From assembly GCA_052315415.1 (NCBI GenBank), contig JBLSDH010000004.1, forward strand, positions 20,512 through 84,511: DNA of 64,000 nucleotides. Direction: 5' to 3'. This document shows, piece after piece, positions 8,193 to 16,214 of this stretch. This stretch comes from Cuniculiplasma sp052315415. GTDB taxonomy: Archaea > Thermoplasmatota > Thermoplasmata > Thermoplasmatales > Thermoplasmataceae. Position numbers and translations under genes: made by a program. Below the pieces are notes generated by a model that saw only the letters and a program-made list of their open reading frames with translations, was not told where the DNA came from and searched no databases. Every line of letters begins with the position of its first letter. The stretch's first letter is position 1.

Positions 8193-8744
8193 ATGGATTT
8201 ATTTCTCATTAGGCATGGCCAGACAGATTGGAACCTGGAAGGAAGGTGGCAGGGTTCCCTGGACATCCCACTGAATGAAAGGGGTGTAATGGAGGCAATC
8301 TCCTTAAGGGAAAAGGTAAATTCAATAAAACCCGATATAGTTTATTCATCAGATCTTAAAAGAGCATATGAAACAGCCAGGCTTGCCTGCAAGGATATGA
8401 ATGTTCAGATCATTAAGGACAGCCGCCTAAGAGAAAGAAATCTTGGAAATTTTGAAGGGCTTACAACAGATGAGGTAAGCAGAATTACCGGAACTGAAAT
8501 GAATATCCTCAGAATAATATCCTCAGACTGGGATGAGTATGGTGTTGAACCCCTTTCCTCACAGTTTAAGAGGGCAAGAGATTTTCTGAAAGATATCTCA
8601 GGTAAGAATTTTGATAAGGTGCTTATATTTTCACATGGAGTGATGATTGGTGTTATAAGTGAGATCATTACTGGTGAGGATTTTACCAAAAAAAGGATTG
8701 AGAACGGGCAGATCATCAGGTTAAGATTAAATAGGAATCTGTGA
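8193..8744 (+). CDS. Histidine phosphatase family protein (phosphoglycerate-mutase-like)
   Basis: Branch-1 histidine phosphatase. The phosphohistidine motif LIRHGQTDWN is at the extreme N-terminus when the ATG at 8193 is used; the longer frame from 8154 adds 13 hydrophobic residues encoded by an AT-rich stretch that looks like promoter DNA, so 8193 is preferred. Other active-site elements are SDLKRAYETA, the acid LRERNLGNFEG and the second histidine in LIFSHGVMIG. About 183 residues, normal for the cofactor-independent small phosphatases (CobC/GpmB-like). The substrate is unknown. It is followed after 9 bases by the PPC-domain gene and is probably co-transcribed with it. Confidence 0.88.
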   Translation: MDLFLIRHGQTDWNLEGRWQGSLDIPLNERGVMEAISLREKVNSIKPDIVYSSDLKRAYETARLACKDMNVQIIKDSRLRERNLGNFEGLTTDEVSRITGTEMNILRIISSDWDEYGVEPLSSQFKRARDFLKDISGKNFDKVLIFSHGVMIGVISEIITGEDFTKKRIENGQIIRLRLNRNL

Positions 8745-8753
8745 TATTTTTCT

Positions 8754-9167
8754 ATGATATGGAAAAAAGAGGGAAACATCATATATGCAAAACTGGAATA
8801 TGAAAAGGATATTTTTGAAGAACTTGAAAATCTTGTTAAAGAGGCAGGAATTAAAAATGGTATGATCATTTCTGGTATAGGGGCAGGCTACAGTATGGAT
8901 ATAGGTTATTTTAAAGATGGAAAATATGAAAGGGAAGTTTATAAGAATCAGATGGAAATAACATCATTTTCAGGCTCAATTTCAGAGGATGAACCAAGGT
9001 TCCACATACACATAAATCTTGCGAGACAGGATCATACAATTATTGGTGGCCATTTATTTGGTGGGAAAATCAGGCCACTATTGGAATTAACCATCCTTGA
9101 AACAGGTGTGGCATTCGGAAGAAAGATGAACGAAAAATCAAATCTTAAGGAACTTTATTTCAAATAA
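8754..9167 (+). CDS. PPC/DUF296-domain protein
   Basis: Single-domain PPC (plant and prokaryote conserved, DUF296) protein of 137 residues. The three-histidine metal/trimer motif is visible as FHIHINLARQDHTIIGGHLF, and the C-terminal ELTILETGVAFGRK strand is typical. Archaeal and bacterial stand-alone PPC proteins form trimers; some are annotated as DNA-binding by homology to plant AT-hook proteins, but no AT-hook is present here, so DNA binding is unproven. Its stop codon directly abuts the stop codon of the convergent alcohol dehydrogenase gene (9167/9168), leaving no intergenic space. Confidence 0.85.
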   Translation: MIWKKEGNIIYAKLEYEKDIFEELENLVKEAGIKNGMIISGIGAGYSMDIGYFKDGKYEREVYKNQMEITSFSGSISEDEPRFHIHINLARQDHTIIGGHLFGGKIRPLLELTILETGVAFGRKMNEKSNLKELYFK

Positions 9168-10202
9168 TTATTTTTTATTCACCAACTCTTTTATTAGATC
9201 AAGATGCCATGGTTCTCTTTCCCTTAGTTCCCTGAAAATTCCTTCCGCATCCTCCATCTTTATCCCGTACTTTGACATGGTTTCATAAAGTCCCAGATCC
9301 TTTAAAAGTCCCTGGATAAGATATGCGGCATCGTCCGCCTGATGCTTTTCTGCCTTAACTCCATCAATTGCTTCTGCAATCTCTTTCATTTTTTCAGGGA
9401 AAAATTTCCCATAGAATTTCATGGTCTCAGGTAAAGTGATGCAAGACGTTATTCCATGTGGAATGGAAAATCTTGCACCAATGACCTTACCTATGTTATG
9501 ACTAACTCCCATTGGCGAATCATAGACTTGAAGATATGAATACCAGGCCCCAATGAAGCATTTTAGCCTTGCCTCATCTGTTGTGTATTCTATGTTATTG
9601 TAAAGTAATGAAATTGCTTTAAGTGCAGCCATTTTTCCAATATCTGAAATGGTTTCGTGTATGTATGTTTCCACAGCGTGATCAATGGCCCTTATGCCGG
9701 TGGACCTCCACAATCTCTCAGGCGTCTCCCTTGCAGATTCTGGATCGATAAGGATTGCCTTTGGAGTTATTGCCTTATCCCGCACTCCATTTTTGATACC
9801 GCCAACGCTGTAACCAGCTATATGTGAAAATTCTGATGCAGAAAGGGTTGTTGGGATGGCAATCTGTGGGATTTCTACATTATACTCATATCTTATCATT
9901 TTTGCTGCATCAATGACACTTCCGCCTCCCATTGATATTATTCCTGTACACTTTTCCCTTCTCATGGTATCTACAGCAATCTCTATATCTGAAATTGGTG
10001 AGTGTTCCCTTATATAATTTCCAATAACATAGTCAATGTCAATATTATTGATTACTTTCCTGAATGCATTTGTTTTAGAAACGGAGGAGGATGTTATTAT
10101 CATTACCTTACCTATTGAATAATCGTGTATTATTTTCCCTGCCCTCTCCAGAACACCCTTTCCGTAAATTACCCTGTCAATGGGAAGATAATTAAATTCC
10201 AT
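9168..10202 (-). CDS. Iron-containing alcohol dehydrogenase (maleylacetate-reductase-like)
   Basis: Group III metal-dependent dehydrogenase, ~344 residues. The NAD(P)-binding GMGGGSVIDAAK-type loop (MGGGSVIDAAKM) and the metal ligands D and H in RAIDHAVETY plus H in GVSHNIG and IPHG are all present, so it should be active. It is the last gene of the HPPD-FAH-HGD operon: its ATG at 10202 shares one base with the dioxygenase stop (TAATG); a start at 10217 is possible but would overlap 16 bases. The resemblance to maleylacetate reductases is notable because the operon has no recognisable maleylacetoacetate isomerase. Its substrate in tyrosine degradation is unknown; it may reduce an aldehyde or a ring-cleavage product. 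Confidence 0.85.
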   Translation of the reverse strand: MEFNYLPIDRVIYGKGVLERAGKIIHDYSIGKVMIITSSSVSKTNAFRKVINNIDIDYVIGNYIREHSPISDIEIAVDTMRREKCTGIISMGGGSVIDAAKMIRYEYNVEIPQIAIPTTLSASEFSHIAGYSVGGIKNGVRDKAITPKAILIDPESARETPERLWRSTGIRAIDHAVETYIHETISDIGKMAALKAISLLYNNIEYTTDEARLKCFIGAWYSYLQVYDSPMGVSHNIGKVIGARFSIPHGITSCITLPETMKFYGKFFPEKMKEIAEAIDGVKAEKHQADDAAYLIQGLLKDLGLYETMSKYGIKMEDAEGIFRELREREPWHLDLIKELVNKK

Positions 10203-11347
10203 TATTTCCTGTGCCATGATCTCATGTATTCTTCATCTTCAACATCAATTGCAAGCCTGGTTGGTATCATTGGATCGTAGGTCTCTATCATTACCGCAAC
10301 TTCATCTGTCCCTTCTTTTCCTATTGCAGATTCTATGGCACCAGGTTGTGGCCCGTGGATAATGCCTCTGACGTGTACGGTTATTGATCCTGGTTCTATT
10401 CCCTTTCTGCTCATGAAATTTCCGGAAGAGTAAAACAGAAATTCATCAACATCTATATTGTTGTGATAATATGATATTGGTATGCTTCTTGGATGAAAAT
10501 CATACTTCCTTGGAAGGAATGTTCCAACCATCATGGATTTAGACGAGAATGTTTCATGCACAGGGGGTGGTTGATGTAATTTTCCAACTATTGGGGCCAT
10601 CTTGCTGACATTAATGGCCCATGGATAGAGATAACCATCCCATCCAACAACATCCATCGGGGAAGTTTCTCTCTCCTCTATTGCAAAATAATCCCCATAA
10701 TCCACATACACTCTGAACTTTCCCTTTTTATCCTCAGGAGTCGTAAATTCAGGAATCCTTATGTCCCTTGTGTAGAATGGTGTTCCTTCCTTTAGCTGAC
10801 CATACACATTCATGTATCTCTTTGGAATTGTTATGTTATCCCTGCTTTCTATTATCAAAAAATAAGAATCTGCACTGGAAGAAAACTTAAAAGTTAGCCC
10901 CTTTGGAACATAAATGTAATCATGTTTAGAGAACTTCACTTTTCCAAGAACAGAATTTAACTCACCATCACCTTCGTGAACAAAAATGATCATGTCATTC
11001 AGGGCATTCCTGTAAAAATCATCACTTTTCTCAAGAGGTTTTAAAACACTCACCTTTACATTACCTGCAATTAATAGCTTCCTTCTACCGTTTATAAAGT
11101 TCCCATATCTATCTATTTTTCCGGTTCTGTAATGTCTGTGTTTTAATTGGAAGTTTTCAATATTATCATTCTCAATTTTCTCATACTTTATGTCCACCAC
11201 ATCTGTAGGTTCATTTATGTGATACAGAAGGGAATATGGGCCATCAAAACTCTCCTCTCCAAAAAGTTCCTCTCTTCTAATTCTTTCCTTACTATCAAAG
11301 GTGTGCCTAAGTTCCGGCACTTCACCCATCTTTACGTAAAAAACCAT
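10202..11347 (-). CDS. hmgA: Homogentisate 1,2-dioxygenase
   Basis: Cleaves the ring of homogentisate to maleylacetoacetate using Fe(II) and O2. At 381 residues it is shorter than mammalian and bacterial enzymes (~430-445) but keeps the two-cupin layout. The iron site is visible: H and E in ISYYHNNIDVDEFLFY and H in IIHGPQPGA; the VGWDGYLYPWAIN strand and HQPPPVHETF loop are characteristic. It starts one base after the stop of the upstream fumarylacetoacetase gene, with a Shine-Dalgarno-like gaggtgat just upstream (about 11353-11360). Operon order by transcription is HPPD, FAH, HGD, Fe-ADH, which covers tyrosine/4-hydroxyphenylpyruvate breakdown and requires oxygen. Confidence 0.93.
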   Translation of the reverse strand: MVFYVKMGEVPELRHTFDSKERIRREELFGEESFDGPYSLLYHINEPTDVVDIKYEKIENDNIENFQLKHRHYRTGKIDRYGNFINGRRKLLIAGNVKVSVLKPLEKSDDFYRNALNDMIIFVHEGDGELNSVLGKVKFSKHDYIYVPKGLTFKFSSSADSYFLIIESRDNITIPKRYMNVYGQLKEGTPFYTRDIRIPEFTTPEDKKGKFRVYVDYGDYFAIEERETSPMDVVGWDGYLYPWAINVSKMAPIVGKLHQPPPVHETFSSKSMMVGTFLPRKYDFHPRSIPISYYHNNIDVDEFLFYSSGNFMSRKGIEPGSITVHVRGIIHGPQPGAIESAIGKEGTDEVAVMIETYDPMIPTRLAIDVEDEEYMRSWHRK

Positions 11348-11348
11348 A

Positions 11349-12206
11349 TCATATCACCTCATTTTCAAGTTCACCAAGAACATTGGATTTAATTCTTACC
11401 ACATCACCCTTTTTCAGATAATCTTCATCATTTGGGTTTCTTTCAAAAATGCACCCTCCTGGCAGTGTACCTGTCATTATGACATCTCCTCTGAGTATCC
11501 TAGAATCCATTGATATATATTCAATAAGCTCCCCGATTGACCAGTACATTGATTCCATATTTGACGAAGAGAATTTCTTTCCATTAATGTAAGATTCAAC
11601 ATTTATGTTAAAAGTTTTTCCATTCCATAGATCCATGATAGTATCAACAGTTGTCACATAGGGTCCAATACTTGTTGCAAAATCCTTTGATTTAGATGGG
11701 CCAAGATTTAATTTTGCCTCATCTTTCCAAACATCTCTTGCACTCCAATCGTTCATGAGTGTGAGTCCATAGATATATTTGAGGGCCTCTTCTTTTTTAA
11801 TATTTGAACCGTTTTTTCCTATGATTATGCCTATTTCAACCTCAAGATCAAGGCATTTAGTAAAATAAGGGTACTCAAGTTTTTCCATATTCCCAAGTAA
11901 TTTATCCTTGTTGGTGTAATAGTATACTGGAAATTTGTACCAGGTGGGATCCATATCAAGGCCTCTGGCCTTTCTTGAATTTCGCACATGTTCCTCGAAT
12001 GCATAACAATCCCTTATCTGATTGACCACTGGCATTGGAGGGAGAAACTTTTCAAGAGTACCGTCTATTTTGATTTCATCATTGAACTCCCTCGTAATGC
12101 CATAATAACCATTTAGGTATACATTTTCAGTGATATCAAAATAATTTCCGTATTCATAAGAAAAAAAAATTTCTCTGTTTTTGTAAAAGCCTCTACCAAT
12201 TCTCAT
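11349..12206 (-). CDS. Fumarylacetoacetase (FAH family) of the tyrosine operon
   Basis: Hydrolyses fumarylacetoacetate to fumarate and acetoacetate, the last step of homogentisate breakdown. Signatures of the family: metal-binding LDLEVEIGIIIGK, NDWSARD, the SKSKDFATSIGPYVVT-like segment (here SKSKDFATSIGPYVTT), and MTGTLPGGC near the C-terminus followed by KKGDVVRIK. It is about 285 residues, between short FAHD proteins and the ~420-residue eukaryotic enzyme, and carries a GGCIFERN loop typical of the bacterial/archaeal operonic type. It sits 4 bases after the HPPD stop and 1 base before HGD, so it is certainly in the operon. It might directly hydrolyse maleylacetoacetate, which would remove the need for an isomerase; this is inference. 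Confidence 0.88.
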   Translation of the reverse strand: MRIGRGFYKNREIFFSYEYGNYFDITENVYLNGYYGITREFNDEIKIDGTLEKFLPPMPVVNQIRDCYAFEEHVRNSRKARGLDMDPTWYKFPVYYYTNKDKLLGNMEKLEYPYFTKCLDLEVEIGIIIGKNGSNIKKEEALKYIYGLTLMNDWSARDVWKDEAKLNLGPSKSKDFATSIGPYVTTVDTIMDLWNGKTFNINVESYINGKKFSSSNMESMYWSIGELIEYISMDSRILRGDVIMTGTLPGGCIFERNPNDEDYLKKGDVVRIKSNVLGELENEVI

Positions 12207-12210
12207 GATT

Positions 12211-13293
12211 TCACAGATTCCCTCTCTTTGCCTGATCTTTCTCTATGGATTCAAAAAGCGCTTTGAAATTTCCCTTACCAAAGGAAGTTGCACCTTTTCT
12301 CTGAATTATCTCATAGAAAAATGTTGGCCTTGCACCAGTTGGCTTTGTGAATATTTGAAGCAGATATCCATCATTATCCCTGTCTATAAGTATGTCAAGA
12401 TTTTTAAGTTCTTCAATATCCTCATCTATTTTTCCTACTCTGTCTTCAATGTTGTCATAGTAGGAATCGGGTGCTTCCTGAAATTCAATACCATTCTTCT
12501 TCATTTTCCCAACAGTCTCAATTATGTTTTCAGTGTGTATGGCAATGTGTTGTACTCCAGGCATATGATAATAATCAAGGTATTCCTGTATCTGTGATTT
12601 TTTAAGTCCCTTTGCTGGCTCATTTATTGGGAACACTATCTTTCTGTTATTGTAATGCACAACCTTTGATCTCAGAGCTGAGTATTTTGTGCTTATATCC
12701 TTATCATCAAAACTTATTAAAGGTTCAAATCCAAAGCCCTCAACGTAGTAATTAACCCAATTCTCCATTTTTTTCTCTTCAACATTTCCAACTATGTGAT
12801 CGAATCTCTTTATACCAAAATTTTTCGAATCATCTTCCACTCTGACAAAGCCCGGTGGTAAATCACCATCATACTCACCGTAATCAATGAGGGAATGTAC
12901 AGTCTCTCCATAGGTACTTGCAACCGCTTTATAAATCGTACCATTATCTGTTTTTATTTTGGATGGTTCAGTAACCTTAACTATCTTCCTCTCCTTCACC
13001 TCACTTATGGTGTCATCCATGTTTTTCACTCTTATGGCAATATCTTTAACACCATCACCATGCTGAGCAATATGCCTCGCAATCTCTGAATCACCATCCA
13101 GAGGGGTGGTCAGCATTATTCTTGTATTGCCCTGTTCCACAAGATATGATATTCTGTCTCTCACCCCGGTTTCAAGTCCTGCATAACCTATTATTTTGAA
13201 TCCAAGACCATATTTATGATAATAGGCCCATTGCTTTGATGATCCAACATAAAATTCAACATAGTCTACCTTATCAAGTGGTTTTTCCGTCAT
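12211..13293 (-). CDS. hpd: 4-Hydroxyphenylpyruvate dioxygenase
   Basis: Converts 4-hydroxyphenylpyruvate to homogentisate with Fe(II) and O2. The 360-residue protein has the two vicinal-oxygen-chelate halves; the three iron ligands are in the C-terminal half: H in IKRFDHIVGNV, H in GVQHIAIHT and E in FYEIIQRKG. The C-terminal RKGATSFGKGNFKALFESIE helix gates the active site and is well preserved. First gene of the four-gene minus-strand tyrosine catabolic operon. A TATA-like box lies about 22 bases upstream of its ATG, so the message is probably leaderless. Confidence 0.95.
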   Translation of the reverse strand: MTEKPLDKVDYVEFYVGSSKQWAYYHKYGLGFKIIGYAGLETGVRDRISYLVEQGNTRIMLTTPLDGDSEIARHIAQHGDGVKDIAIRVKNMDDTISEVKERKIVKVTEPSKIKTDNGTIYKAVASTYGETVHSLIDYGEYDGDLPPGFVRVEDDSKNFGIKRFDHIVGNVEEKKMENWVNYYVEGFGFEPLISFDDKDISTKYSALRSKVVHYNNRKIVFPINEPAKGLKKSQIQEYLDYYHMPGVQHIAIHTENIIETVGKMKKNGIEFQEAPDSYYDNIEDRVGKIDEDIEELKNLDILIDRDNDGYLLQIFTKPTGARPTFFYEIIQRKGATSFGKGNFKALFESIEKDQAKRGNL

Positions 13294-13310
13294 ACTGTAA
13301 TATCTAATAT

Positions 13311-13320
13311 TTTATATAAT
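13311..13320 (-). promoter_or_regulatory. TATA box of the tyrosine degradation operon
   Basis: On the minus strand these bases read attatataaa, a strong archaeal TATA box centred about 22 bases before the HPPD start codon at 13293. No clear operator palindrome was found around it. Confidence 0.5.
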
Positions 13321-13432
13321 AAGATTTCCCGACTTAATATATTCCATGATACTGATTATCATATAATTTTCACCTGTTTTTCAGTCTTTTCCTTTAAACC
13401 TTGTTTTTTTAATTTTAAATGTAATATAAGTA

Positions 13433-13439
13433 TTTATAT
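13433..13439 (+). promoter_or_regulatory. TATA box of the winged-helix gene
   Basis: tttatat within taagtatttatatgc, centred about 32 bases before the ATG at 13468. It lies over the longer alternative start (13438), which argues that 13468 is the real start. Confidence 0.5.
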
Positions 13440-13467
13440 GCATTATATATCCCCCATTGATCATATT

Positions 13468-13683
13468 ATGGACGAATTAACTCCAAATGCTAAAAAGGTT
13501 TATGAGTCACTGAAAAAAATCGGGGCAGTTAGTGAAGAAAAACTAAAAACTGCTGATGATATAATGAAGGCATCTTCCCTGGGAAAGGCCATAGTAAACG
13601 GGGCGCTTCAGGAATTACAGAATAAAGGATATGTAAAAAGAGTGGCAAGACAGAAAAGCGCAGGATATTTTGTGATAAAATAA
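13468..13683 (+). CDS. Small winged-helix DNA-binding protein
   Basis: A 71-residue protein beginning MDELTPNAKKVYESL. The pattern is that of a single winged-helix domain: helix 1 (TPNAKKVYESLKKIG), helix 2 (KTADDIMKAS), recognition helix (LGKAIVNGALQELQNKG) and a basic wing (YVKRVARQKSAGYFVI). The frame extends upstream to an ATG at 13438 but that lies within the TATA box. Such one-domain proteins are common archaeal regulators or chromatin-associated proteins; the target is unknown. It stands between the divergent HPPD operon and the DUF373 gene, so regulation of the tyrosine operon is conceivable but unsupported by any site I can see. Confidence 0.7.
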   Translation: MDELTPNAKKVYESLKKIGAVSEEKLKTADDIMKASSLGKAIVNGALQELQNKGYVKRVARQKSAGYFVIK

Positions 13684-13733
13684 ATATTTTTCAGATAAAT
13701 ATTTATTCCTAACTTTCCTTTACATTATAAAGG

Positions 13734-14858
13734 ATGAAAACTCTTATTCTTAACATAGACAGGGACAATGATTTTGGTGTAAAATGCGGAATCACTGCAC
13801 CTGTCATAGGTTATTCTCAATGTTATAGTGCAGCCGTAAGGCTAATAACAGTTGACCCTGAAGATTCAGACGCAAATGCCCTTTTCGGTGCGCTAAAACA
13901 CTATGAAAAACTACAATCAGAGGGGGAAGACATAGAAATAGCTCTTGTGACCGGGGACGAAGACGTTGGAGAAAAATCAGATCAGATCATATCAAAACAG
14001 CTGGACGCAATATTTAACGAGGAAAAATACGACAGCGTGATTTTGATATCAGACGGGGCTGAGGACGATTATGTGATCCCTCTGGTGTTGTCAAAGGCAA
14101 AGATAAGATATGTAAAACACATAATAGTGAGGCACAATCAGAACATAGAATCATTATACTATTACATTGTAAAGGCTGTCCAGGACAAAAAGATGATTAA
14201 AAAAGTTGCAGTTCCCGTTGGTCTTCTTCTTCTCACATACGGTGCTGTCTCTCTGATTTTTAACATAATTTTCGATTTCATGAGCGGAAAGTTCGTAAGC
14301 AATAACCCTTCAGATTATGCCGCAATATTTGTCACAGTGGTTATCGGGGCATATTTTGTAGACAAAGGTTTCGATATGGGGATGCATTTTTCCTCTCTTA
14401 TATTGAGGTTGAGAACTTATTCAGAGGAAGCAAGAATAATGTTCATCGGACTCATTGTTGCAATAGGTCTTGTAATGGTTGGTATAGCTGACACATATTC
14501 ACTTCTTATCGTTAAGTCACTTCCCGGCCTTGATAATTTTCTTAGATTCATTCAGAATTTCAGCCTTTGGATTTATGCAGCTCTCTTCACATTGGGCATA
14601 TTCCGGATAGTTGACAGTTTCATAGGAAACGGTAAAAGAGATTTCAAAAATTATTATTCAATAATATTCCTTCTTGCTGCAGAATTGGTCTTCTTCGGCA
14701 TGACGGGATACATAAGATTTGTTTTGAAGTATGAGACAAATCATTATGGAATTTTTTCTATGATACTCCTGTTTACGGGAATCGGCATAGCAGTTCTTAC
14801 CGCAGTAATGAGGAAGAGATTACAGCCCGGTTTGGGGGCAGAAACAAGTGGAAACTGA
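13734..14858 (+). CDS. DUF373 family membrane protein
   Basis: Archaeal DUF373 protein, 374 residues. The soluble N-terminal half has the family hallmarks: LNIDRDNDFGVKCGI, PVIGYSQCYSAAV, VDPEDSDANALFGALK, EKSDQIISKQLD and ISDGAEDDYVIPLV. The C-terminal half, from about residue 158, has some six hydrophobic segments, so the protein is anchored in the membrane with an acidic, aspartate-rich cytoplasmic domain. Function is not established. It overlaps by 11 bases with the MptE-like gene that follows, suggesting coupled expression. A TATA-like aatatttatt is found about 32 bases upstream of the ATG. Confidence 0.88.
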   Translation: MKTLILNIDRDNDFGVKCGITAPVIGYSQCYSAAVRLITVDPEDSDANALFGALKHYEKLQSEGEDIEIALVTGDEDVGEKSDQIISKQLDAIFNEEKYDSVILISDGAEDDYVIPLVLSKAKIRYVKHIIVRHNQNIESLYYYIVKAVQDKKMIKKVAVPVGLLLLTYGAVSLIFNIIFDFMSGKFVSNNPSDYAAIFVTVVIGAYFVDKGFDMGMHFSSLILRLRTYSEEARIMFIGLIVAIGLVMVGIADTYSLLIVKSLPGLDNFLRFIQNFSLWIYAALFTLGIFRIVDSFIGNGKRDFKNYYSIIFLLAAELVFFGMTGYIRFVLKYETNHYGIFSMILLFTGIGIAVLTAVMRKRLQPGLGAETSGN

Positions 14859-15516
14859 AGAGGAACGATGGTGCAGAAAGTACAAAAACATATGTGAAAA
14901 TTTAAAAATAAATTGTGCCGACGACTACACTTCATTTTCCATTCTAAGATCAAAATGTAAGTTTGAAGATGTTGTAATTAAAAAATTGGAACTATTTCGT
15001 GGAAAAGATTTTAAAATAATCGGTGGTGCAAAAAAGGGCATTTCATTAAATGTGGGAAAAAATTCTGTGGTCTTAGTCGCAGATTCTGGCATTGAAAATT
15101 TGTCAAACATAGTGCCTGACATCATAGTTACTGATCTTGATGGGGAAAACGAAAGGATAAAAATGTGCGTTAAGTCTGGCTCCATACCAGTTGTACATGC
15201 ACATGGGGATAATATGAATAAAATTAAAAATGAAAAGAATATTTTCGAAGGTTATTTTTTTCCTACAGGGCAGTCATGCCAGATTCCTAAAAAGAACAAC
15301 CTTTTTGGTTTTACAGATGGAGACAGAGCAGTATTGCTAGCAGATAGACTTGAAGCCTCTTCAATTGAACTTCTATGTTTCGATTTTGAAAACCCTTCAG
15401 ACAAAGGAAATCGTGAATTGAAAAAGAAAAAACTAGAAATTTCCAAGGAAATAATTAATGAAATTAGCATGAAAAGAACAGGAAAAACAATAGAGAAAAA
15501 TGGTTTTATTTTTTGA
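14848..15516 (+). CDS. mptE: 6-Hydroxymethyl-7,8-dihydropterin pyrophosphokinase, MptE-like (DUF115)
   Basis: Predicted to transfer pyrophosphate to 6-hydroxymethyl-7,8-dihydropterin, making the precursor for folate or methanopterin-type C1 carriers. Family motifs seen: VADSGIENL, PDIIVTDLDGE, SIPVVHAHGDN and GFTDGDRAVLLAD. The N-terminal ~60 residues are short compared with methanogen proteins. Starts with GTG at 14848 inside the end of the DUF373 gene; no ATG is available in frame near it. Its 3' end overlaps the convergent ComB-like gene by 11 bases. The window also encodes folate-using enzymes (formimidoyltransferase, cyclodeaminase, PurN), so a tetrahydrofolate-like cofactor is likely made by this organism. 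Confidence 0.85.
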   Translation: METEEERWCRKYKNICENLKINCADDYTSFSILRSKCKFEDVVIKKLELFRGKDFKIIGGAKKGISLNVGKNSVVLVADSGIENLSNIVPDIIVTDLDGENERIKMCVKSGSIPVVHAHGDNMNKIKNEKNIFEGYFFPTGQSCQIPKKNNLFGFTDGDRAVLLADRLEASSIELLCFDFENPSDKGNRELKKKKLEISKEIINEISMKRTGKTIEKNGFIF

Positions 15517-16156
15517 TAATTTCTCCATCTACAAATATTACTGGAAAATTCACAATGTTTGGCGTCAGAGCCTCATCTATATCCCTTCCCTGGCCAATCA
15601 TCTTTAACCGTTTACTTCCATTGCTGTTTCTCACTTTTTCTATGAAATCATTTAAATTTACTTCTCCATTTTGAAAATACGTCTCAACCGCCTGAGCGAA
15701 ATAAAAATCCTCATCAGCAGTTCCGTCTGGCCTTCCGGACATAAAAATGTCAATTTCGTCAAATTGTTTAAGTTGGTCAATTGTTGCTGTGAAATTTACA
15801 AATGATCCTATATAAATAGGTCCATTATGTTCTATACGTTTTAAAACCTTTGTACCATTTGTAGAGGTGAATGCAACAATTTTTCCTTTTAGATCTGTAT
15901 GGTTTGCTTCATATGGTGAATTACTCATCTGAAAGCCGGGAATCTTGAAGCCATATCTTTCCCCTGAAAGAATTACTGATGGATCTTTTTTTTTCAAAAG
16001 CTTTGCCTCTTTAATACTGGAAAATGGTATGACTTTCAATGCACCAGACTTAAGCATCAGTGGAATGGTAGTGGTCGATCTGAAAACATCTACAAGAAGC
16101 TTAGGATTGTCAGAAATTTTTAGGGCTTTTCTACCCTCAACAATGTTAACTCTCAA
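15506..16156 (-). CDS. comB: 2-Phosphosulfolactate phosphatase family protein (ComB-like)
   Basis: ComB removes phosphate from 2-phosphosulfolactate in coenzyme M synthesis in methanogens. Signatures here: VDVFRSTTTIPLMLKSGA, SGERYGFKIPGF followed by NSPYEA, and FTSTNGTKVL. Length 216 residues, normal. Since Thermoplasmatales are not methanogens, the role is probably another phosphatase reaction or sulfonate metabolism; I cannot say which. The start codon appears to be TTG at 16156, in agreement with a TATA-like box on this strand at about 16175-16187. The promoter region is shared with the divergent L11 operon. Confidence 0.8.
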   Translation of the reverse strand: MRVNIVEGRKALKISDNPKLLVDVFRSTTTIPLMLKSGALKVIPFSSIKEAKLLKKKDPSVILSGERYGFKIPGFQMSNSPYEANHTDLKGKIVAFTSTNGTKVLKRIEHNGPIYIGSFVNFTATIDQLKQFDEIDIFMSGRPDGTADEDFYFAQAVETYFQNGEVNLNDFIEKVRNSNGSKRLKMIGQGRDIDEALTPNIVNFPVIFVDGEIIKK

Positions 16157-16174
16157 TGAAGGGTTAATGTAAAA

Positions 16175-16190
16175 AAGTATTAAAATAAAT
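16175..16190. promoter_or_regulatory. Shared divergent promoter of comB-like gene and ribosomal stalk operon
   Basis: The AT-rich sequence around gtattaaaataaatc can serve as a TATA box on both strands: on the plus strand about 31 bases before the L11 ATG at 16215, on the minus strand about 25 bases before the ComB-like TTG at 16156. Only 58 bases separate the two start codons. Confidence 0.45.
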
Positions 16191-16214
16191 CATCAATACA
16201 GTTTGGATATTCAA

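Noticed and set aside
9168..10217. Longer N-terminus for the Fe-type dehydrogenase from 10217
   Set aside because: The ATG at 10202 makes a one-base TAATG overlap with the upstream stop, the same coupling seen at 5507 and 21197, and gives the family's usual N-terminus.
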